DNA of 64,000 nt from Mesorhizobium sp. NZP2077 (lineage in GTDB: Bacteria; Pseudomonadota; Alphaproteobacteria; Rhizobiales; Rhizobiaceae): the NCBI RefSeq assembly GCF_013170805.1, contig NZ_CP051293.1:5896001-5960000 (forward strand). The letters are read 5' to 3'. The notes under the pieces are model-generated. The model was not told the origin of the DNA. It did no database searches and was given only the letters and a program-made list of their open reading frames with translations. A program made the translations under genes and the position numbers. Of this stretch, positions 35,017 through 44,225 are shown one piece after another; the stretch's first letter is position 1, and each line of letters starts with the position of its first letter.

Positions 35017-36075
35017 ATGAAAGTGCTGGGCTATTCCGCACCATCGGCCACCGGGGCTCTTGAGCCTTTTGCCTTCGAGCGGCGCGTGGCGCGGCCCGAT
35101 GATGTCATGATCGACATCCTCTATTGCGGCGTCTGCCATACGGACTTGCACATGGCCCGCAATCACTTTGGCTTCACGACCTATCCCATCGTTCCCGGCC
35201 ACGAGATCATCGGAAGAGTTCGACAGGTCGGCGAGAAAGTCAGCCGCTTCAAGGCGGGTGACATGGTCGGCGTCGGCTGCATGGTCGACTCATGCCAGCA
35301 TTGCCAACCCTGCCTCAAGGGATGGGAGCAGGACTGCGCCGAAGGCGCGACCTTTACCTATGCCAGCATCGACAGGCATGATGGCAGCCCGACCTATGGC
35401 GGCTATTCCGACATGATCTTGGTGTCGGATAAGTTTGTCCTCGCCTTGCCCGATGGACTCGACCCGGCCGGGGCCGCGCCGCTCCTATGCGCCGGCATCA
35501 CCACCTGGTCGCCGCTCCACCGCTGGAATGTCCATGAAGGCAGCAAGGTCGCCGTGATCGGTCTTGGCGGCCTCGGCCACATGGCGCTGAGGCTCGCCAA
35601 GGCGCTCGGCGCCGACGTCACGCTGTTCACACGGTCAACCGGCAAGGATGAAGACGCCTTCCGCCTCGGCGCCGATCATGTGGTGCTGTCGAGCGATCAA
35701 GCGCAACTGGCGGCCGTTGCCGGCCAGTTCGACGTGATCATCGACACAGTCCCCTACGACCATGACGTCAACCCGTACATGCAGACGCTTGCGCTGGAAG
35801 GCGTGTTTGTCCTGATTGGCTATATGGGGCCGCTTGGCACGCCCGTGAACGCCGGGGGCGTTGTGCGCGGCCGTAGGGCGATCTCGGGATCATTCATAGG
35901 CGGCATCGCCGAGACCCAGCAGATGCTCGATTTCTGCGGTCAGCACGGCATCGTCTCGGATGTCGAGATCATTCCGATCCACCAGATCAATGAAGCCTAT
36001 GAGCGCATGTTGAAGAGCGACGTGAAGTATCGCTTCGTCATCGACATGGCCTCACTCAAATCACGAGGAACATGA
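35017..36075 (+). CDS. Zinc-dependent alcohol dehydrogenase (CAD/YahK group)
   Basis: The 352-residue MDR-family enzyme has the catalytic-zinc motif CGVCHTDLH (about 37-45) and GHE (about 61-63), a structural-zinc cluster of four Cys (about 93-107) and the Rossmann motif GLGGLGHMA. It reduces aldehydes or oxidises alcohols with NADP(H) preference in this subgroup. The ATG at 35017 follows AAGGA at 9 nt. Its stop overlaps the PfpI-type gene (ATGA). Confidence 0.9.
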   Translation: MKVLGYSAPSATGALEPFAFERRVARPDDVMIDILYCGVCHTDLHMARNHFGFTTYPIVPGHEIIGRVRQVGEKVSRFKAGDMVGVGCMVDSCQHCQPCLKGWEQDCAEGATFTYASIDRHDGSPTYGGYSDMILVSDKFVLALPDGLDPAGAAPLLCAGITTWSPLHRWNVHEGSKVAVIGLGGLGHMALRLAKALGADVTLFTRSTGKDEDAFRLGADHVVLSSDQAQLAAVAGQFDVIIDTVPYDHDVNPYMQTLALEGVFVLIGYMGPLGTPVNAGGVVRGRRAISGSFIGGIAETQQMLDFCGQHGIVSDVEIIPIHQINEAYERMLKSDVKYRFVIDMASLKSRGT

Positions 36076-36767
36076 CAGTGCCAGACAATATCAAGCCCAT
36101 TCTTTGTGTCGTCACCAGCCACCCGATCCGCGGCGACAGCGGCGAGCCGACGGGCTTTGCCATGGTCGAGCTCACGCATCCGCTTGCCGTGTTCCGCGAG
36201 GCCGGCATTCCGGCCGAGATCGCCTCGATCCGCGGCGGACATCCGCCGATCGATTTCTTCGACCTCAAGGATCCGATCAACGACCGCTTCTGGCACGACC
36301 AGGAATTCCGCGACGCGCTCGCCCACTCGCTGATCCTAGGCGAACTCGACCCGTCAAGCTATTCGGCGGTTTTCTTCGCCGGCGGTCACGGCACGATGTG
36401 GGACTTTGCTGACAACGTGGCTGTCCAGCGCGTCATCCGCGATATCTACGAAGCAGGCGGCATCGTGTCCGCCGTCTGCCATGGCCCGGCCGCGCTGGTG
36501 AACGCGAGGCTTTCGGACGGCAGCTATCTCGTCGCCGCCAAGAAGGTCGCCACCTTTACCGACGAGGAGGAGGCGGAAGTCAAGTACACGAAAGTCGTGC
36601 CTTATCTGCTCGCGACCACTCTCAAGGAGCGGGGCGCGCTGCATCAGCCGGCGCCGAACTGGACGGAGAAGGTGGTTGTCGACGGTCGCCTGATCACCGG
36701 CCAGAACCCAGCGTCCGCGCACGGCGTCGGCCAAGCCGTCGTCGATCAGCTCACCGCAAAGTCCTGA
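36072..36767 (+). CDS. DJ-1/PfpI (Hsp31-like) family protein
   Basis: This 231-residue protein has the nucleophile-elbow Cys in SAVCHGPAAL (about residue 136) and upstream FFAGGHGTMWDF, as in class I glutamine-amidotransferase-like DJ-1/Hsp31 proteins. Members act as glyoxalases or deglycases or as chaperones; a role protecting against reactive aldehydes would suit its coupling to an alcohol dehydrogenase. The ATG overlaps the preceding stop and has CGAGGAAC before it. Confidence 0.87.
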   Translation: MTVPDNIKPILCVVTSHPIRGDSGEPTGFAMVELTHPLAVFREAGIPAEIASIRGGHPPIDFFDLKDPINDRFWHDQEFRDALAHSLILGELDPSSYSAVFFAGGHGTMWDFADNVAVQRVIRDIYEAGGIVSAVCHGPAALVNARLSDGSYLVAAKKVATFTDEEEAEVKYTKVVPYLLATTLKERGALHQPAPNWTEKVVVDGRLITGQNPASAHGVGQAVVDQLTAKS

Positions 36768-36869
36768 GCGCCACTGTCCGGGCCATTTGGACGCAAGGCG
36801 GCTCTGCCTCGGCAGGGCGGGCCGCTGTCAAGCCAACGAGAATGGCCGCAAGTGTTAGGAGGAGCAGAA

Positions 36870-37877
36870 ATGAAGATCATCGCGATCGAAGAGCACGTCC
36901 TTCCCGATGACGTGCAACATGCGTGGAACACCATTCCCGGCGCTGATGACGGAACACTCGGGCTCAATCCCGGAATCCTCGGCAACCGTCTCGCTGATCT
37001 TGGCGAGCAGCGCCTGGCGTTGATGGACGAAACAGGTGTCGACGTGCAGGTCCTGTCCCTGACGACGCCCGGCCTCAACAACCTTGGGGATCACGCCGTC
37101 GATCTGGCCCGCCGGGTCAACGATCTCCTGGCTGAAACCGTGGCCTCGAAGCCATCACGCTTCCAGGCACTGGCAGTGCTTCCATCCGCGAGCCCAGACA
37201 CAGCCGCGCAGGAACTCGAGCGCTGCGTCATGGAGCTCGGCTGCAAGGGCGCCATTCTCTACGGCCGCGTCGGTGAGAAAAATCTGGACCATGCGATCTT
37301 CGAACCGACATTCGTGTGTGCGGCGAGGCTGGGTGTCCCGCTGCTGATCCATCCCCAGATTCCGCAGATGAGCGTTCGCAACGCCTATTACGCGGGGTTC
37401 AGCGCACCGATTGACCTTGCCCTGTCGACCTTTGGTCTTGGATGGCATTTCGAGGCCGGCATCCAGTTCGTCCGCGTCGTCATGGCCGGGGTGTTCGACC
37501 GATATCCCAACCTTCAGATGATTCTTGGCCACTGGGGCGAAATGGTAATCTTCTATCTTGAGCGGCTTGCAATGCTCGATCGGGTGTCGGGGTTGCAGAG
37601 GCCGTTTGTCGAGTATGTCCGCAACAATCTCTATCTGACCGCCAGCGGCATGTTCAGTCCGGCCTATCTGCAGCAGGCGGTCACCGCCGTCGGTCCCGCC
37701 CGCATCCTGTTTTCGACGGACTATCCCTACCAGTATCGCCCGGGAGGCGACGCGCGGCGTTTCGTAGAAGATCTGACGCTCGACAGCACCGATAAGGCGA
37801 AGCTTGCCCACGAAAACTGGGAGCGTTTGACCAGGAATCCGGGCTCGGAACCTGGCGCGATCCTGTCCGGCGCGTAG
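36870..37877 (+). CDS. Amidohydrolase, decarboxylase type (2,6-dihydroxybenzoate decarboxylase-like)
   Basis: This 335-residue amidohydrolase-2 protein carries the EEH metal motif near the N-terminus (IEEHV) instead of HxH, then LLIHPQIP, ILGHWGE and the terminal STDYPY Asp. This set matches gamma-resorcylate/2,3-dihydroxybenzoate decarboxylases, which remove CO2 from hydroxylated aromatic acids reversibly. The ATG at 36870 follows AGGAGGAG. Substrate is not certain. Confidence 0.82.
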   Translation: MKIIAIEEHVLPDDVQHAWNTIPGADDGTLGLNPGILGNRLADLGEQRLALMDETGVDVQVLSLTTPGLNNLGDHAVDLARRVNDLLAETVASKPSRFQALAVLPSASPDTAAQELERCVMELGCKGAILYGRVGEKNLDHAIFEPTFVCAARLGVPLLIHPQIPQMSVRNAYYAGFSAPIDLALSTFGLGWHFEAGIQFVRVVMAGVFDRYPNLQMILGHWGEMVIFYLERLAMLDRVSGLQRPFVEYVRNNLYLTASGMFSPAYLQQAVTAVGPARILFSTDYPYQYRPGGDARRFVEDLTLDSTDKAKLAHENWERLTRNPGSEPGAILSGA

Positions 37878-37969
37878 CCTGACCGGTTTGCCGATCATAG
37901 AGGTGTGCACATCGAAAAGCCTAAGGCTTGGTCGGCGCACCTTTCGATTCATCAGAAGGACGCACGATC

Positions 37970-38710
37970 TTGAAGCTCACAGAAAACACAATCCTCATCA
38001 CAGGCGGCGCGACCGGCATCGGTTTTGCGCTTGCCCGACGCCTTTCAGAAAAAGGCAACCAGGTCATCATCTGCGGCAGGAACGAAGCCGTTCTTGATAA
38101 GGCGCAGAAAGAAGTGCCGGCGTTAATCACCCGCATCTGCGATGTCGCCGATACCAAAAGTCGCCGGGCGATGGTCGATTGGCTGAAAGCGAACCATCCG
38201 GCCCTCAATGTGGTTATCAACAATGCCGGCGTTCAGCGTCGGCGCGACTTCAACAGGGATCCGGAGGTCGACACTCTCGATCAGGAAGTGGCGATCAACC
38301 TCACGGCGCCGATCCATCTGATCGCCGAGCTGCTGTCGACCCTCAGGCAGCACGAGCATGCATGCATCATCAATGTCAGCTCGGGACTGGCCTTCTCGCC
38401 GATGGCGGACGTCCCCGTCTATTGCGCCACCAAGGCTGCCATTCACTCCTTTACGCTCAGTCTGCGCCATCAGTTGAGGTCGACCGGAATCCGGGTGGTC
38501 GAGATGGCTCCACCGATTGTCGATACGGGTCTCGGTGGCAATACGCGCAGTGCGGGGACAGCCAACCGCATGATGGTCAGCCCGGACGAATTCGCCACGG
38601 AAGCGCTTGCGCAACTCGAAACGGACAAGGACGAGGTGCTTGTCGGTACCTCCGCCCAAACGCGCCAGCTGGGCGAAGCCTTGTTCGAGCGGATGAACAG
38701 CAGCTCCTGA
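37970..38710 (+). CDS. Short-chain dehydrogenase/reductase (DltE-like)
   Basis: This 246-residue SDR has TGGATGIG (cofactor), NNAG (about 82-85), catalytic Ser in NVSSGLAF and YCATK (Tyr-x3-Lys). It oxidises or reduces a hydroxy/keto group with NAD(P)H. A TTG at 37970 with AAGGA 9 nt upstream is the preferred start (MKLTENTILITGG). It lies 92 bp after the amidohydrolase and closes this operon. Confidence 0.85.
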   Translation: MKLTENTILITGGATGIGFALARRLSEKGNQVIICGRNEAVLDKAQKEVPALITRICDVADTKSRRAMVDWLKANHPALNVVINNAGVQRRRDFNRDPEVDTLDQEVAINLTAPIHLIAELLSTLRQHEHACIINVSSGLAFSPMADVPVYCATKAAIHSFTLSLRHQLRSTGIRVVEMAPPIVDTGLGGNTRSAGTANRMMVSPDEFATEALAQLETDKDEVLVGTSAQTRQLGEALFERMNSSS

Positions 38711-39165
38711 GCCACCGTGGGATTGCCGTGCGGGTCTCGGCAATCCCCCTCGTACGCCCGCGCCTTAAAGGTTCTATTAGCCATGTCTGCGGGCCGGACA
38801 GCGGAACGAATGGTGGCGTGGGCGTGCGCTGAAAAACGTTCAGGACCCCGATTGCCGCCGCTCTCGCCCAAAACTTGCCACCGCTGAACGGCGGCGCGCG
38901 CTTACAAAGTCACTACACCTCCGCCAAGGACAAACCCCGGCCGAGGCGCCCTACGATGGCACTTTGCCTGTGTTTTCTTAGCCTCGCAGGTGTGGCCTTA
39001 AGTCGCAAACTATTGGCCTCAGAAGCGGGGCGTCGGGCTTCATTGACGGCGCGACAAGCACCATATGGTGATCCAAAGCCCTCCAAAACGAGAGAAGCTC
39101 GCCCGACGTCGCACTGCGGTCGTCAGCCTGCGATGGCTATGAACTAAAGGAACCTGGAAAACATC
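38711..39165. other. Intergenic stretch, no recognised gene
   Basis: About 455 bp follow the SDR gene. One plus frame (38875-39147) is open for 90 codons but has no recognisable domain, no clear ribosome binding site and low-complexity composition. I see no transposase signature or clear hairpin. The region looks like decayed sequence ahead of the GcrA-like gene. Confidence 0.4.
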
Positions 39166-39399
39166 ATGCCTAAAAATATCAGACTAACGTCGAGAGACGT
39201 CCCCCTCATTCAGCTCGGCGTATATCAGTGCCGCTTTCCGGTGAGCGAAGACCCGTCAGTACCTGGCGGCTACCGTTTTTGTGCCGGGCCAACTTCGCCT
39301 GATCGCGTCTACTGCGATCACCACCACAGCATCGTGACTGCCGTCGACCCTCGTCGAGCCCGCTCGGGTCTCCATTTGCCCCAACGGCGCGCCGCGTAG
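39166..39399 (+). CDS. Small protein with GcrA C-terminal-like Cys/His module
   Basis: This 77-residue protein contains CRFPV...YRFC-AGP...YCDHH, the same Cys...FC-G...YC-x2-H arrangement found in the C-terminal region of the cell-cycle regulator GcrA, which contacts sigma-70. The N-terminal DNA-recognising HTH of GcrA is missing. An AAGGAA/GGAAAA-type ribosome binding site precedes the ATG. It could be an accessory protein on RNA polymerase or a relic of a longer gcrA copy. Confidence 0.55.
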   Translation: MPKNIRLTSRDVPLIQLGVYQCRFPVSEDPSVPGGYRFCAGPTSPDRVYCDHHHSIVTAVDPRRARSGLHLPQRRAA

Positions 39400-39502
39400 A
39401 CTACGTCTTGTTGGGCTGAGCCCTCCGCGCGCTGGCAGTCGGCGTCACCTCATCGGCTGTGACGTTGTCCTCAAATCTCTTTTGGAATTCGGCAACCCCG
39501 TT

Positions 39503-40192
39503 TCAGTCAACGAAGCGCGTCCTGTCAGACTTGAGGACGACGTTGGCGAACTCGGGCATTTCCAGACCTTGGCGCACCTTGGCATCAAGATCCTGCTCGG
39601 CCGCCTTGATGGCGGCGAGCCGCGCCAGCACGGTCCTGGCATCCAGGCGGGGCACCACGGCGACGCCATCGCGGTCGCCGACCAGTATGTCTCCCGGCGA
39701 GATAGTCACACCTCCCAGCACCACCGGAAATCCGACTGTGCCTGGACCATTGCGCGCCGGCGAGTTTGCGCTGGCCCCGGCACAGTAGACCGGCAACCCG
39801 ACCGCTTCGATCCCGACAACATCGCGCACGAGGCCATCGGTGATGAAGCCGGCAACCCCCTTGTTTCGCGCCATGCCGAGAACGAGATCCCCAGTCACCG
39901 CCGCACCGGCAAAGCTGTCGGTGGCCGCGACGATGATGTCTCCACTTGCAGCGACATCCAACGCCCCAAACAGCGCGAGATTGTCGGAAGGGCCGCAGTA
40001 ACAGGTCACGGCGACGCCGACGAGCGTAACCGCACCTGGCGATAGCGGCTTGATCGCATGGTGCAACGCCCCTCGCCCGCCCATGGCGTCGACGACTTGG
40101 CTAACGGATACGCCCGAAAAGGCACGGATGATTTCTGCTGCAGGCCGTTCGAAACGGCGCTTGATGGTGAGCAGCGGCGGGTCTTCAATCAT
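39503..40192 (-). CDS. RraA-like protein / HMG aldolase candidate (first copy)
   Basis: This 229-residue protein has the RraA/4-hydroxy-4-methyl-2-oxoglutarate aldolase core, with the phosphate/carboxylate Arg in TDGLVRDVVGIEAVGLPVY (about residues 118-136) and the GGVTISPGDILVGDRDGV block. Some family members cleave HMG or decarboxylate oxaloacetate; others bind RNase E. The catabolic neighbours favour the aldolase role. The ATG at 40192 overlaps the end of the FMN oxidase gene by 8 bp. Confidence 0.82.
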   Translation of the reverse strand: MIEDPPLLTIKRRFERPAAEIIRAFSGVSVSQVVDAMGGRGALHHAIKPLSPGAVTLVGVAVTCYCGPSDNLALFGALDVAASGDIIVAATDSFAGAAVTGDLVLGMARNKGVAGFITDGLVRDVVGIEAVGLPVYCAGASANSPARNGPGTVGFPVVLGGVTISPGDILVGDRDGVAVVPRLDARTVLARLAAIKAAEQDLDAKVRQGLEMPEFANVVLKSDRTRFVD

Positions 40193-41435
40193 GTGGCGGC
40201 CTCGTACCCTGAACGAACGAAAGACAGTCTGGCCCGAGGTCGCCCAGGCTCCGCGCGCCCATCAGTCCCATGACCCGGTCGATCTCCTTACGGTAGAGTT
40301 CAATCACGTGTCGCACCCCCTCTTCGCCGGCGACCGCGAGTCCCCATAGCTGCGGCCGGCCGATCAGACAGCAGGAGGCGCCGAGCGCCAACGCCTTGAC
40401 GACGTCGGAGCCTCGCCTGATGCCGCCGTCAATCAGCACCGGAATGCGACCGTCCACAGCCGCGACGACTGCCGGCAGCGCGTCCAGCGACGCGGCGGCG
40501 CCGTCGAGCTGGCGTCCGCCGTGATTGGACACGATGACGCCGTCGATTCCGCGCGCCACGGCCTCCGTGGCTTCGCCGGGATGCAGGATGCCCTTCAGCA
40601 ACAACGGTCCGGACCAAACTGTGCGCAGCCAGTCGACGTCGGCCCAAGAGAGCCCGGGGTCGAGCAGTGACGCCATGCGGCCCGCCAGCGCGCCGACCGT
40701 CGCGGTCTCACCCGGACGCGCGTAGTTGCCGAACGTCAGTTTCGGGAGCCGGGTGCGCATACGCAGCAGCCACGCCGCCTTGGTGGCGGCCGCCAGTGTC
40801 CCTGCCACCCCGAAGCGCGGCGGAATAGCAAAACCGTTGCGGATGTCGCGTTCCCGGTTTCCGAGCATCTGGTTGTCGATGGTGAGCACCAGCGCGCCGT
40901 ATCCTGAGGCACTCGCCCGATCCACCAGTTCTCGGGTGAAGCCGCGATCGGTATAGACGAATACCTGCATCCACTGCGGGCCGGTTCCGGTGGCCGCTAT
41001 GTCCTCCAGTTTGCACACCGAGCCGTGGCTCGCGCAGTAGAAGGTGCCGGCGGCTGTCGCTGCACGGGCTGCCGCGCACTCGCCGTCGGGCCAGAATAGA
41101 CCGGCCAGGCCGGTTGGCGCGATGCCGAGCGGGATAGCAAGCTTCGCGCCGAAGAGATCAAGGGAGAGATCTCGTGTCGCTGCGCCGTTGAGGGGTCGCG
41201 GCAGAATAGCAACCTCGTTGAAGGCCTGCTCGTTACGGCGCAGCGTTCGCTCATCCTCGGCGCCGCCATCGGCGAAGTCGAACACCGGGCGCGGCAAGGT
41301 CCGACGCGCGGCGTCGCGGACCGCTGCCACGCTGTACAGGCGCTTCAGCGCTGCCGTTGAAGCAGGCGATACCGCGACGCCGGCACGGCCGTTGACCAAA
41401 GGGTCTGCGTTCGAGACAGTCGAGGAGCTACTCAC
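40185..41435 (-). CDS. FMN-dependent alpha-hydroxy-acid oxidase
   Basis: The 416-residue enzyme belongs to the lactate dehydrogenase/glycolate oxidase (LldD/GlcD-like) family. The FMN barrel shows CASHGSVCKLEDIA, the catalytic His in VSNHGGRQLDG (about 316) and the DGGIRRGSDVVKAL phosphate loop. It oxidises an L-2-hydroxy acid to the 2-keto acid, presumably one made from a sugar acid. A GTG start overlaps the SMP-30 stop (GTGA). Confidence 0.9.
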   Translation of the reverse strand: MSSSSTVSNADPLVNGRAGVAVSPASTAALKRLYSVAAVRDAARRTLPRPVFDFADGGAEDERTLRRNEQAFNEVAILPRPLNGAATRDLSLDLFGAKLAIPLGIAPTGLAGLFWPDGECAAARAATAAGTFYCASHGSVCKLEDIAATGTGPQWMQVFVYTDRGFTRELVDRASASGYGALVLTIDNQMLGNRERDIRNGFAIPPRFGVAGTLAAATKAAWLLRMRTRLPKLTFGNYARPGETATVGALAGRMASLLDPGLSWADVDWLRTVWSGPLLLKGILHPGEATEAVARGIDGVIVSNHGGRQLDGAAASLDALPAVVAAVDGRIPVLIDGGIRRGSDVVKALALGASCCLIGRPQLWGLAVAGEEGVRHVIELYRKEIDRVMGLMGARSLGDLGPDCLSFVQGTRPPHD

Positions 41436-42337
41436 GGTTTCTTACCGCAGATGCGACCGTGGTGCGTCGGTCCTCCGCCCCCCGGAACACGCACACAGCA
41501 GAGCGTGCCCTCGAAGGAGGGAGCGCTGCCCGTCGCCAACGCGCCGGCATTTGTCACCCAAAGCATCTCGCCCGAGAAGACGCAGTTGGTCGTTGCCTTG
41601 CCGCAGACGAAGAAACCTTCCGCTGTGCCGTCGGGCTTCAGCACATGAATGCCGTTGGCGGCAATATCTGTGACATAAAGGCGGCCATCGGCTCCGACCT
41701 TCAGCCCGTCCGGGATCGGATTGGCCCCAGGCAAGCGGCCAAGGTCTTCGACGCTGCCATCCGGGCGCTGCCGCTTGACGCGGCCTGTATAGGACTCGCC
41801 CCAAACGATCGAGCCGTCGGCCTCGATCGCTACTCCATTCGGGAAGGTCGGCTCGTCGAAGCCAAGAGCAAGGTACGCACTGCCATCGGGTTTGACGGCA
41901 AAGATGTAGCTGGGGTCCGGGTTCCCCGGGTTGTATGTGCCGGGATCACTGAAGATAAGCCGGCCATCAGCAGCAAATACGAGATCGTTTGGACCATTGA
42001 GCCGAATGCCCGCAACTTCGGTCAGCAGGACTTCCGGCTTTCCGCCTTCGGCAACTCGCTGGATCGATGGCGTTGTCATCTCCGCGGCCCGCCAAGGTCC
42101 GGTCGTGCCACCATTCTGACAGACATAGAGCAGGCCATCCGAACCGAGAACGCATGCATTCGGCGCTCCCGCAACATACGCGAACTGCCGAGCAGTTCCT
42201 TCACGATCGATGGCGGTCAGCTGGCTGCGATAGCTTTCGACGATGACAACGCGCCCATCAGAGAGCATAGTCGGACCCTCGGGCCAGCCGAGGCCAGTCG
42301 CGACAACCTCGACTGCGAGCTTTTCAACCTCCTTCAT
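41432..42337 (-). CDS. SMP-30/gluconolactonase family protein
   Basis: This 301-residue six-bladed propeller protein has the metal ligands Glu in WPEGPTML, Asn in NGPNDLVF and Asp in PIPDGLKVG. It hydrolyses sugar lactones to aldonic acids, a step that fits before dehydration by enolase-superfamily enzymes. The ATG at 42337 follows GGAG at 8 nt; a longer frame to 42433 lacks support. First gene of the lactonase-oxidase-RraA operon. Confidence 0.87.
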   Translation of the reverse strand: MKEVEKLAVEVVATGLGWPEGPTMLSDGRVVIVESYRSQLTAIDREGTARQFAYVAGAPNACVLGSDGLLYVCQNGGTTGPWRAAEMTTPSIQRVAEGGKPEVLLTEVAGIRLNGPNDLVFAADGRLIFSDPGTYNPGNPDPSYIFAVKPDGSAYLALGFDEPTFPNGVAIEADGSIVWGESYTGRVKRQRPDGSVEDLGRLPGANPIPDGLKVGADGRLYVTDIAANGIHVLKPDGTAEGFFVCGKATTNCVFSGEMLWVTNAGALATGSAPSFEGTLCCVRVPGGGGPTHHGRICGKKP

Positions 42338-42690
42338 GGTGCGATCTCCAGACCGGCAGCCTATCAAGATTTGTCGGGTATAATCCAGCCGTCTACGCAT
42401 TCGTTGAATACATTGTGCGGCGATTGCAGGCATCGATGCATGGCCGCTTGGGGCGCGAAGTCGACATGAGCGTCGGCGCCAGCGATGTCCGCTTCAAGAA
42501 GCCGGACGGTGGTGCGGGAATCGCCTCCACGAGGCGCCTTGCAGCCCGGCAGCTTGGGGGCCGACAGCTTTAAGATACAAATGATCCGAAGTGGACGTTG
42601 AGACGCACCGCTGCCTCATGCATGACCCGAAGCGTGTCATTCCGGCACCAATTTGAACAACGGTCCGCGTCAAACAGGGTGGAGGAAGTT
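42338..42690. other. Intergenic stretch, promoter region plus unidentified sequence
   Basis: The 353 bp between two minus-strand genes should contain the promoter of the lactonase operon and the 3' end of the enolase-superfamily transcript. Short frames here (e.g. 42494-42694 minus) show no domain. I see no obvious terminator hairpin with a T-run. Confidence 0.35.
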
Positions 42691-43890
42691 TCAATCGAAG
42701 AAGCCCGCATCCTCTTCCCTGAGATATTTCCTGGCTGCTTCAGCATCGATATCGAGACCCAGCCCCGGCGCTTCCAGCAGGTCCACCATGCTGTCCTTCA
42801 CAATCTGCTTGGGTAGGCCGACTACGAGATCCTTCCACCATGGATCGGAGGCGCTCGGGTATTCGAAGGCGATGTAATTGGCGGGCAAGGTGGCACAGAC
42901 ATTGATCAGCGCGCCGAGGCCGAGCAGGCCGTTGGCGGTGCCGTGCGGCGCCATCAGGATCGAGTGCATATAGGCGTGCTCGGTGATCCATTTGAGCTCG
43001 GCAATGCCACCGACATCGGCAGGATCGGGGCCGATGACGCGCACCGCCTGCGTCTCGATCAGTTCCTTGAAATTGTGCCGCAGGTAGATCTGCTCGCCGG
43101 TATGGATTGGCGTCGAGGTGGAGGTGGTCAGCTCCCGATAGGCCTGGGGATTGACCCACGGCACATAGTCGCCGGTCAGCATGTCCTCGAGCCACATCAA
43201 ATTGTACTTCTCGACCGCGCGTGCGAATTTGATCGCATCGGGCAGCATCCAGCCCGGGCCGCAGTCGAGCGCCAGGCTGACCTTGTCGCCCAGGACTTCC
43301 TTCATGGCGATCACGCAGTCGAGCATGTGATTGAAACCGCGCTCGCTGATCACGCCCTGGTCCATGGCACCGTGATACCCGGCCTTGTTCTGTGTCACGC
43401 CGTAGTGAAAGCCCTCGACGGTGTCCTTCATGTTGGAATGGAATGAGATGCCTTGTTTGACCATGAAGAAGCCTTCTGGCCGCTCCATCATCCATTTGAC
43501 ATCAGCGGCGTAATCCTCCGGCCGGTCGCCCGTGCGTTTCCGGCGGATCGAGCCGTTGTAGACGCGCACCTTGTCGCGCACCTTGCCGCCGAGCAATTTG
43601 TAGACCGGAACGCCCGCTGCTTTCCCGGCGATATCCCACAAGGCGTGCTCGATGGCGCTTACCGCCGCGCCATTGGGCTTGAAAGAGCCGCGCTGGCGGA
43701 TCTTCAGCATCACGCGCTCGACGTCAGTCGGGTCCTCGCCGATCAGGGCGTCGCGAAAATGCAGCACCCAGGGTTTGAGGTAGGGCTTGGTGTATTCGAC
43801 TTCGCCCAGGCCGTGCAGGCCCTCGTCGGTGACGACTCGAACTATGGGGTGCTTGCCGATAACGGCACAGCGGAGATCGGTGATTTTCAT
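42691..43890 (-). CDS. Enolase-superfamily sugar-acid dehydratase candidate (first of cluster)
   Basis: This 399-residue mandelate-racemase subgroup protein resembles D-galactonate/mannonate dehydratase-type members. Catalytic residues: Lys145 (VKQGIS), Asp209 (LALDCGPG), Glu235 (MWLEDM), Glu266 (HTGEQ) and His316 (MAPHGTAN). A 12-residue segment after the Lys is longer than usual. It starts 8 bp after the NIPSNAP gene and is the last gene of the minus-strand operon led by the GntR regulator. Confidence 0.87.
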   Translation of the reverse strand: MKITDLRCAVIGKHPIVRVVTDEGLHGLGEVEYTKPYLKPWVLHFRDALIGEDPTDVERVMLKIRQRGSFKPNGAAVSAIEHALWDIAGKAAGVPVYKLLGGKVRDKVRVYNGSIRRKRTGDRPEDYAADVKWMMERPEGFFMVKQGISFHSNMKDTVEGFHYGVTQNKAGYHGAMDQGVISERGFNHMLDCVIAMKEVLGDKVSLALDCGPGWMLPDAIKFARAVEKYNLMWLEDMLTGDYVPWVNPQAYRELTTSTSTPIHTGEQIYLRHNFKELIETQAVRVIGPDPADVGGIAELKWITEHAYMHSILMAPHGTANGLLGLGALINVCATLPANYIAFEYPSASDPWWKDLVVGLPKQIVKDSMVDLLEAPGLGLDIDAEAARKYLREEDAGFFD

Positions 43891-43898
43891 GGGATTAC

Positions 43899-44225
43899 CT
43901 ATTTCACCGATGAGAAGGCGGTCGGAGCCAACAATTGGTTGGTGATATTGGCAAGGATTGGCCCATCGCTTTCAGACTCGTCGCGCACTTTGAGCCAGGC
44001 TGGATCAGTGACAAAGGCCTTCCACTTCACTTCGCGCTCAGCCAGCGATTCCCAGGCGATGAAGTAGGTGAGGCGATTGCTGCTTTCGCCCACCATCGTG
44101 GTGAAGAACCCGGCCTGGCGAATGCCGTGCTTGTCCCACAGAGCCAGGGTGTGGTCGTTAAAGCGCTTGAACAGCGCCGGTAGCCGCCCAGGCAGGCACT
44201 CGTAGACTCTCAGTTCGTAGATCAT
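43899..44225 (-). CDS. NIPSNAP family protein
   Basis: This 108-residue dimeric alpha/beta-barrel protein has the NIPSNAP start (MIYELRVYECLPGRLPALFKRF) and the GFFTTMVGES block. Function in bacteria is unknown; such genes are often embedded in catabolic operons. AAGGAGAAGAC precedes the ATG directly. It is followed by an enolase-superfamily gene at 8 bp. Confidence 0.82.
   Translation of the reverse strand: MIYELRVYECLPGRLPALFKRFNDHTLALWDKHGIRQAGFFTTMVGESSNRLTYFIAWESLAEREVKWKAFVTDPAWLKVRDESESDGPILANITNQLLAPTAFSSVK

Noticed and set aside
38875..39147. A 90-codon plus frame after the SDR gene.
   Set aside because: Composition unlike coding neighbours, no ribosome binding site and no recognisable domain.
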